Shown here: positions 14,701 through 19,109 of the stretch, piece after piece
How the letters are laid out: each line of letters begins with the position of its first letter
Position numbering within the stretch: position 1 is the stretch's first letter
Assembly: GCA_900542495.1 (NCBI GenBank)
Contig: UQNW01000042.1
Coordinates: 1-19,109 of the forward strand
From: an uncultured Roseburia sp.
Lineage (GTDB): Bacteria > Bacillota > Clostridia > Lachnospirales > Lachnospiraceae
Length of the DNA stretch: 19,109 nucleotides
Reading direction: 5' to 3'
The notes under the pieces: model-generated
Told to the model about the DNA's origin: nothing
The model's input: the letters and a program-made list of their open reading frames with translations, nothing else
The model's database searches: none
Translations under genes and position numbers: made by a program

Positions 14701-17039
14701 AAGGATTTGAGAAGGATTTCCAGTATGAAATGACTGGCCTTGCAGGTGCAGAATTTGAAGTCTATGCGGCAGAGGATATTTATACTGCCGATCATCAGGT
14801 AGATGCAGATGGACAGAGAACTTTGTATTTTGCAAAGGATGCACTGGTAGCAACCGTTACAACGGATGCAGATGGTTATGCAACTGTAAAGAATCTTCCA
14901 CTTGGCAGATACTATGTCAAAGAGAAGAATGCACCGGACACTTATGTGTTAAATACTGTGCCGGAAAATGTCGAATTTACTTATGCGGATCAGGATACCG
15001 CAGTGATCGAGAAAGAAATCTCTGTCACAGATGAACGACAGAAAGTGTCGATTACGGTCGAAAAACAGGATGCTGAGACAGGTAATACAGTAGCCGGAGC
15101 AGTATTCGGTATTTACAATGCAAAAGACATTCAGACGAAAGATGGAAAAGTGATCGTCAAAGCAGATACTCTTTTACAGGAAATGACTTCTGATGAAAAA
15201 GGTCAGGCAGCATGTACACTGGATCTTCCACTTGGAAGCTATTATGTAAAAGAACTGAAAGCACCAGATGGATTCGTATCTTCAGATGAAGTACTGAGAT
15301 TTGATGCTTCTTATCAGGGGCAGGATGTACAGACAGTAACATTAAAATCCGTAAAGAAGAACCAGCCGACAACTGTTGAGATCACAAAATCAGATGCAAC
15401 AACCGGTGTAGAACTGGATGGAGCTTATCTGAAAGTAACGGATAAAGATGGAAATGTAGTAGATAGCTGGACATCTTCCAAAGATGCACCGCATGTGATC
15501 AAATATCTGAAAGTGGGTGAGACTTATACCCTACATGAAGAGTTTGCACCGCATGGTTATCTGGTAGCCAATGATGTGACATTCACAGTCAAAGATACCG
15601 GAGAGGTTCAGAAAGTGGAAATGAAGGACGAGGTACCGGTTGGTGAACTGATCATCAACAAAAAAGGAGAATTCCTGGATTCTGTTACACTGGCCGATAA
15701 GGTCAAAGGTGTGGTGGAACACATTTTCAACTATGTAACCGGAAAGCTGACAGATGTTACGTTTGAAGTCTATGCTGAGGAAGACATTAAGGCTGCCGAT
15801 GGCGTCAGTGACGATTACTATAAAAAGGATGAACTGATTGCAACGATCAAGACAGATGAAACCGGTATTGCAAAACTGGAAAATCTTCCACTTGGGAAAT
15901 ACTACGTGAAGGAAACAGGAACTGCTTACGGTCATGTGCTGGACGGTGAGATCCGTCATGTAGATCTGACTTACGTGGATCAGAATACACCGGTTGTAGT
16001 CTATGACAAAGACTGGCAGAACAACCGTCAGAGAGTAGAAGTCAGTGTACTTAAGAAAGAAAAAGATTCTGACCGTACACTGGAAGGCACTATCTTTGGA
16101 TTATTTGCCAAGGAAGACATTAAGTCTGAGACAACAGGTAAAGTCCTGATTGAAGCCGATGAGATCATTGAACTGAAATCTACGGATGAAGAAGGAAAGA
16201 TCACATTTGTTGCAGATCTTCCAATAGGAGCAACTTACTATGTAAAAGAGCTCTATGCACCAGACGGATTCGTAACCAACGATGAAGGAAAAGAATTTAC
16301 GTTTGAGTATGCAGGTGAGGATCAGCCGACTGTAACCTATGATTTTACCTTTGAGAATCAGCCAACCATTGTAGAATTTACCAAATCCAGTCTGACAACC
16401 GGAAAAGAACTTCCAGGATGTAAGCTGAAAGTGGTAGATGCTGATGGAAATATCGTGGATGAATGGACTTCCGGTAAAGAAGCACATGTGATCCGTGAGC
16501 TGACTGTCGGAAAAGAATACACACTGGTTGAAACAAAACCTGCTGATGGTTACGTGACAGCTGAAAGCGTGAAGTTCACGATCAAAGATACTGCCGATGT
16601 GCAGAAAGTTGAGATGAAGGATGATGTAACGAAGGTGAAAATCTCCAAACAGGATATCGCCGGAAAAGAACTTCCGGGAGCGAAACTCACAATCCTTGAT
16701 CAGGATGGAAAAGTTGTGGAAAGCTGGACCAGTACAGAGAAAGCACATTACATCGAAATGCTTCCGATCGGAAAATACACTCTCCGTGAAGAAACAGCAC
16801 CGGATGGCTATCTGGTTGCAAAAGATGTGGAATTCGAAGTAAAGGATACTAGTGAAGTACAGCATGTAACCATGGTAGATGAGGAAAAACCGGCAGAAAA
16901 GACACCGGAAGGTGGAAAACCTGTCAGTGATTCACCAAAGACTGGGGATAACACCAATCTGTGGCTGTGGTTTATGCTTCTCGGCATTGGTGCGACTGGT
17001 ACAGGAGCCGTTGCATTTATGAGAAAAAAGAAACACTAA
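11778..17039 (+). CDS. Giant CnaB-repeat surface adhesin with sorting signal
   Basis: This is a 1753-residue cell-wall-anchored protein. A signal peptide (1-32, ending AYA) is followed by a linker region with an acidic Ser/Glu-rich stretch (about 140-200) and a thioester-like domain (about 255-510, Cys288 in TAYCVEPS). About eleven SpaA/CnaB-type repeats begin near residues 518, 612, 730, 846, 962, 1090, 1198, 1289, 1420, 1530 and 1618. Most start with a Lys-containing strand such as KKDAET and end with a (V/L)KE.xAPxGY motif, consistent with isopeptide-stabilised domains. The C terminus has SPKTGD, a hydrophobic helix and RKKKH, a sortase signal of the SPxTG type. It would bind host or partner-cell surfaces. 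It heads the operon that leads into the conjugation genes. Its binding site is GGAAGG, ten bases from ATG. Confidence 0.93.
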   Translation: MNVKKNARRVMSGLLTAVTVLSTVLSPAVAYASDDAGSVKKIPYYEEIKDQLDEDEVVTAKDYEIKVGDNFDVKSDYTGLTIQDDSKVKVTFQEAKDTDGNDFSTDYANSYKAVYYVEPQTTDHPTYQINRKIVVKEADQQKDSQSESSSDQDAGSSDKTETEDSEADSSTEETGAAETESKTELTEKEFDAEIEATEDQETVDPETGITLSEVMQEAVDQEVALADLEAGESITFDMPMMLASGETGTKSVTVTAGSWYYYADYGLGSYLTCPYYVKWGSINATAYCVEPSKKGPGNGTYTIQKLADGKTLAKVCYYGTKASDENGFFDEKHPDFPAGKRFIITHLAAAYANGSSDWASGTNATGKNLAMELYNYCVNMPDIPSVDMSFSESNVKAYVEGNSQRTSVITFKADKLQTITFKLPSGVKLVNVSTGKTSAAGASVEISGGTQFYLTAPLDQAESVSATFSSQMKGSIDKEYSAYKIVTGSGTQDLALVFGEGVGNEKYVDFKVTWTKECKVSIVKKDQDTGNALAGAVYGIYSDAACTKLIAEMPATDQNGASQLTMEKTQEVVYLKEISVPTGYQIDTKSYNVTLAIGKTTTKNVTDKRVNAKINIAKQDAETGNAAQGDATLEGAVYGLYAREDIVHPDGRTGTIHKKDSLITSLTTDKNGEASVSDLYLGKYYLKELSAPVGYVLDPTEHDVDCTYEGATVPTVERTSVCKETVIKQPFQIIKAANNGKTDADLLQGVGFSAWLVSDLKVKADGSYDFDSARPVVLTADGQTEMFTDEKGYARSIPLPYGTYVVRETTSKHNYAPVDDFVVKITENYPDTPQTWRVLLDKEFKAKLKIIKKDAETQKSVLLANTEFKVYDLDNQKYVEQTTSYPKPTVHKSYFTNEEGYLVLPRNLKPGNYRIEEVTAPDGYTISKNYVTVAVDTDTAYLTDPVTGDAVIDVDYTNAPVKGQLKIYKQGEVLKGFEKDFQYEMTGLAGAEFEVYAAEDIYTADHQVDADGQRTLYFAKDALVATVTTDADGYATVKNLPLGRYYVKEKNAPDTYVLNTVPENVEFTYADQDTAVIEKEISVTDERQKVSITVEKQDAETGNTVAGAVFGIYNAKDIQTKDGKVIVKADTLLQEMTSDEKGQAACTLDLPLGSYYVKELKAPDGFVSSDEVLRFDASYQGQDVQTVTLKSVKKNQPTTVEITKSDATTGVELDGAYLKVTDKDGNVVDSWTSSKDAPHVIKYLKVGETYTLHEEFAPHGYLVANDVTFTVKDTGEVQKVEMKDEVPVGELIINKKGEFLDSVTLADKVKGVVEHIFNYVTGKLTDVTFEVYAEEDIKAADGVSDDYYKKDELIATIKTDETGIAKLENLPLGKYYVKETGTAYGHVLDGEIRHVDLTYVDQNTPVVVYDKDWQNNRQRVEVSVLKKEKDSDRTLEGTIFGLFAKEDIKSETTGKVLIEADEIIELKSTDEEGKITFVADLPIGATYYVKELYAPDGFVTNDEGKEFTFEYAGEDQPTVTYDFTFENQPTIVEFTKSSLTTGKELPGCKLKVVDADGNIVDEWTSGKEAHVIRELTVGKEYTLVETKPADGYVTAESVKFTIKDTADVQKVEMKDDVTKVKISKQDIAGKELPGAKLTILDQDGKVVESWTSTEKAHYIEMLPIGKYTLREETAPDGYLVAKDVEFEVKDTSEVQHVTMVDEEKPAEKTPEGGKPVSDSPKTGDNTNLWLWFMLLGIGATGTGAVAFMRKKKH
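14664..16626 (+). repeat. Tandem duplication of a three-domain cassette
   Basis: Within the adhesin gene, two blocks of about 980 bases (14664-15641 and 15642-16626) have the same order of three CnaB-type domains. Each block starts with G-(Q/E)-L-(K/I)-I-x-K-x-G-E and ends with VQKVEMKD. The copies have diverged but stay aligned in length, so the duplication is old. Confidence 0.65.
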
Positions 17040-17052
17040 TCAAATAAGAATG

Positions 17053-17093
17053 AGCGTTCATGGAAACCGAAAGGAATCTGTGGACGCTTTTTT
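17053..17093 (+). terminator. Terminator after the adhesin gene
   Basis: AGCGTTCA (17053-17060) pairs with TGGACGCT (17081-17088) with one G-U pair, followed by six T residues. It stands 14 bases after the adhesin stop codon. Partial read-through would feed the downstream transfer genes. Confidence 0.7.
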
Positions 17094-17107
17094 AGATGGG
17101 AGAAACC

Positions 17108-17251
17108 ATGAGAAATATCATTATTTTTGTTGCTCTTCTGGGAGCAGCGGCAATATTTACAGTTTTGTATTGTCTCATTGTTGCCGGAAGTCAGGCAGAG
17201 AAAAAACTGACAGAAATCATGAGAAAAGAGGAAGAACAGAATGAAGACTAA
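17108..17251 (+). CDS. Small single-pass membrane protein
   Basis: This 47-residue protein reads MRNIIIFVALLGAAAIFTVL, then YCLIVAGSQAEKKLTEIM. One membrane helix covers about 4-25 and a charged cytoplasmic tail ends in Glu/Asp. The binding site GGGAG stands seven bases before ATG 17108. Its stop overlaps the start of the Cys-rich protein gene by 11 bases, so the two are translationally coupled. This coupling and the position between adhesin and coupling-protein genes suggest a minor part of the transfer machinery. No family is recognised. Confidence 0.65.
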   Translation: MRNIIIFVALLGAAAIFTVLYCLIVAGSQAEKKLTEIMRKEEEQNED

Positions 17252-17519
17252 TAAAGATCTGATTATAGAACCAAATGCAGCTATTGAGGGAAGAAAGTAC
17301 AGCGAAGAAAAGCCATGGTCCTGCAAGTACTGTTACTGGTGGGGAGGCAAAAAGAAAGGCTGTAGCTTGAAACAGTGCCACTATCTGCTTCCGGAAAAGA
17401 AAAAAGCAGTAAAAACAACACCATGTGGTGGCTGTCCGTATGGAAAACATGTTCCATGTATCGGATATTGTATTGCCCGTCTTCATTCTGAAATGAAAGG
17501 AAAGAAAGGACGTGGGTAA
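17241..17519 (+). CDS. Cysteine-rich VLP-domain protein
   Basis: This 92-residue protein has eight cysteines in four pairs: CKYC (about 28-31), C...C (about 41-46), CGGC (about 62-65) and C...C (about 73-77). Conserved aromatics (YCYWW) and CPYGKHVPCIGYC are also present. This pattern matches the Cys_rich_VLP family as I remember it, which is frequent in conjugative elements of Firmicutes; the role is unknown, possibly zinc binding. It starts inside the end of the previous gene and its stop is adjacent to the TTG start of the PcfB gene. Confidence 0.82.
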   Translation: MKTNKDLIIEPNAAIEGRKYSEEKPWSCKYCYWWGGKKKGCSLKQCHYLLPEKKKAVKTTPCGGCPYGKHVPCIGYCIARLHSEMKGKKGRG

Positions 17520-18083
17520 TTGCAGGAAGAAGTAAATCAGAAAGTGATCAGCCTGAGCATCCAGGGAGTCAAGATCACTGCCAGTGTGCTAAAAGCAGCC
17601 CTTCGGAAGTTCCTGGAAATGGACAACCGGAGGAAACAGAAAGCAACGCAGGTGAAAATGGCTGAAAAGACCGGACGGGCTCAGGAGAAAGGAAGGGAAA
17701 AAGCCCGAAAAAAGATTGAAAAGAAAAAGCCACATGGAAAGCAGACCATCAAGCAGCTGAATGCACAGGGAGTACAGCTTTCCAACATAAAGATCACAGA
17801 TGAAAATATCAAATCCTTTGACCGTGTGGCAAGAAAATACGGGATTGATTACAGCCTGAAAAAAGAAGTCGGTGCTGATCCACCAAAATATCTGGTCTTC
17901 TTTAAGGCTAAAGATGTGGATGTGATGACAGCGGCTTTCCGGGAATATGCCGGAGTAGAACTGAAAAAGAAACAGGCGAAGAAACCATCCGTCAGAAAGA
18001 AACTGCAGAAATCTGTAGAAAGAAAAGCAAAGCACCGCCAGCGTGTGAAGCAGAGACAAAAATCCAGAGGTCAGGAACGTTGA
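17520..18083 (+). CDS. PcfB family conjugation protein
   Basis: This 187-residue, strongly basic protein belongs to the PcfB (DUF3801) family, known from pheromone plasmid pCF10 as a relaxosome-associated partner of the VirD4-type coupling protein PcfC. The N-terminal part (MQEEVNQKVISLSIQGVKIT, then LKAALRKFLEM) is typical. A Lys/Arg-rich linker (about 36-80), a compact middle domain (about 85-150) and a long basic tail follow. The start is TTG at 17520, immediately after the previous stop; the weak binding site and this coupling decide it. The end overlaps the coupling-protein gene by four bases (TTGA). The adjacent VirD4 gene supports the role. Confidence 0.88.
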   Translation: MQEEVNQKVISLSIQGVKITASVLKAALRKFLEMDNRRKQKATQVKMAEKTGRAQEKGREKARKKIEKKKPHGKQTIKQLNAQGVQLSNIKITDENIKSFDRVARKYGIDYSLKKEVGADPPKYLVFFKAKDVDVMTAAFREYAGVELKKKQAKKPSVRKKLQKSVERKAKHRQRVKQRQKSRGQER

Positions 18084-19109
18084 TCCGGGAAAAATTACAG
18101 AAGATCCAGGTCAAACGACTGGTGATCTTAAATCTCCCATATTTCTTTATCTTCTATGTAGCAGATAAAGGATCCTGGCTGTACCGGCATTGCCTGGGAG
18201 AAAGCATGGTCCAGAGACTTGGCGTGATGTTAGTCAATTTCCGACTGGCATTTTTAAGCTGGCTGCCAAGTATCGCTTTGCAGGATCTTACAGTAGGTGT
18301 TCTGGTTGCAGGTGCATTAAAACTGGTGGTCTACTATCGTTCTAAAAATGCAAAGAAGTTCCGACAAGGTGTGGAGTATGGATCTGCAAGATGGGGAAAC
18401 AGAAAAGACATCGAACCCTTTATGGATCCGGTCTTTGAAAACAATGTCATCCTCACAGAAACGGAACGTCTGACCATGAACAGCCGGCCAAAAGCCCCAA
18501 AGTATGCCAGAAATAAGAATGTGATCGTCATCGGTGGTTCCGGATCCGGAAAGACAAGATTCTATGTAAAACCCAATCTTATGCAGATGACGGATCACGT
18601 GTCCTATGTGGTCACTGATCCGAAGGGAACGATCATCGTTGAATGCGGGAAGATGCTGGTAAATGGAGGATACCGGATCAAGGTATTAAATACGATCAAC
18701 TTTAAAAAGTCCATGCATTACAATCCGTTCCATTATATCCGGAGTGAAAAAGACATCTTAAAGCTGGTCAATACCATTATTGCAAATACCAAGGGTGAAG
18801 GCGAAAAATCAACGGAAGATTTCTGGGTCAAGGCCGAACGTCTTTTGTATTCTGCACTGATCGGATACATCTGGTATGAGGCACCAGAGGAAGAACAGAA
18901 CTTTTCTACTCTGTTGGAATTTATCAATGCCAGTGAGACCAGGGAGGATGATGAAGAATTTAAAAATGCAGTGGATGAATTGTTTGAAGAACTGGAAGCA
19001 GAAAATCCGGAACACTTTGCAGTAAGGCAATATCGCAAGTACAAGCTTGCAGCCGGTGTTGTATGCTCTAAAAGACTTCTTAATCAAGCGGTTGGGAAGT
19101 CTCTTAGAA
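18080..19109 (+). CDS. traG: VirD4/TraG-type conjugation coupling protein (partial)
   Basis: At least 343 residues of a type IV secretion coupling ATPase that brings DNA to the channel. Two N-terminal membrane helices (about 15-30 and 57-85) are followed by SARWGNRKDIEPF and by the Walker A motif GGSGSGKTRF, then the VVTDPKGTIIVE and NTINFKKSMHYNPF stretches characteristic of TraG/VirD4. The frame stays open to the right edge; the Walker B motif lies outside. The start is TTG 18080, overlapping the PcfB stop as TTGA, with AGAGGTCAGG upstream. No ATG start exists near the 5' end. The protein is likely membrane-bound and works with PcfB and a relaxase not present here. Confidence 0.93.
   Translation, partial: MIREKLQKIQVKRLVILNLPYFFIFYVADKGSWLYRHCLGESMVQRLGVMLVNFRLAFLSWLPSIALQDLTVGVLVAGALKLVVYYRSKNAKKFRQGVEYGSARWGNRKDIEPFMDPVFENNVILTETERLTMNSRPKAPKYARNKNVIVIGGSGSGKTRFYVKPNLMQMTDHVSYVVTDPKGTIIVECGKMLVNGGYRIKVLNTINFKKSMHYNPFHYIRSEKDILKLVNTIIANTKGEGEKSTEDFWVKAERLLYSALIGYIWYEAPEEEQNFSTLLEFINASETREDDEEFKNAVDELFEELEAENPEHFAVRQYRKYKLAAGVVCSKRLLNQAVGKSLR

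Noticed and set aside
16101..16865. 254-residue minus-strand frame
   Set aside because: Antisense shadow of the adhesin gene, which has clear domains, signal peptide and sorting motif; Phe/Cys/His-rich composition is typical of such shadows.
13300..16870. Periodic repeats suggesting a CRISPR or satellite array
   Set aside because: They are diverged coding repeats of CnaB domains in one open frame, without constant short repeats and spacers.
17589..18059. 156-residue minus-strand frame
   Set aside because: Shadow of the Lys-rich PcfB gene, giving a Phe/Leu-rich artefact; no binding site.
1..19109. tRNA, rRNA, integrase or attachment site
   Set aside because: No cloverleaf, rRNA core sequence, recombinase gene or convincing att repeat was seen; the element's ends lie outside the window.

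Overview
The window looks like part of an integrative and conjugative element from a gut Firmicute, most likely a Lachnospiraceae-type host. This is inferred from protein families rather than any species marker. The evidence is AGGAGG-type ribosome binding sites, low-to-moderate GC, a PcfB / VirD4-TraG pair next to a cysteine-rich VLP-type protein, a giant CnaB-repeat surface protein with an SPKTG sorting motif, and a tnpV remnant of the Tn4451 type.

Layout. (1) 1-424 is debris: the last codons of a membrane protein, its terminator, and the decayed 3' end of a tnpV gene. (2) 502-5033 is a two-component system (response regulator, histidine kinase) followed by a three-gene ABC-2 exporter (two permeases, one ATPase). 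This layout is typical of antimicrobial-peptide or lantibiotic sensing and self-protection. The same promoter-like architecture (TGTTGT-N5-TGTTGT-N11-TATRMT) precedes both the regulator and the exporter. (3) 5034-5800 holds an antisense, frameshifted remnant of a BlaR1-type/class D beta-lactamase domain, a small two-helix membrane protein made of two similar halves, and a long inverted repeat. (4) 5811-9564 is a divergent damage-response-like module. On the minus strand are an XRE repressor, an ImmA/IrrE protease and a CpXC protein. On the plus strand are a Y-family DNA polymerase and a YolD-like partner. A perfect consensus promoter for the polymerase lies inside an array of four GGAAA-N4-TYTCC-like palindromes. 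(5) 9565-11777 is a regulatory zone: a zinc-ribbon protein, a 39-residue ORF, and a sigma-region-4 protein with a structured leader. Two 35-bp near-identical repeats resembling ECF-type promoters flank the sigma unit. (6) 11778-19109 is the start of the transfer/adhesion operon: giant adhesin, small membrane protein, Cys-rich VLP protein, PcfB, and a VirD4/TraG coupling protein that runs off the window.

How it fits together (inference). XRE and ImmA would hold the polymerase module off until a stress signal arrives. The sigma-like protein may read the duplicated promoter element to control both itself and the downstream adhesin/transfer genes. The two-component/ABC cargo at the left is more AT-rich than the rest and reads as a separately acquired passenger. 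No rRNA, tRNA, CRISPR array, integrase or attachment site was seen.
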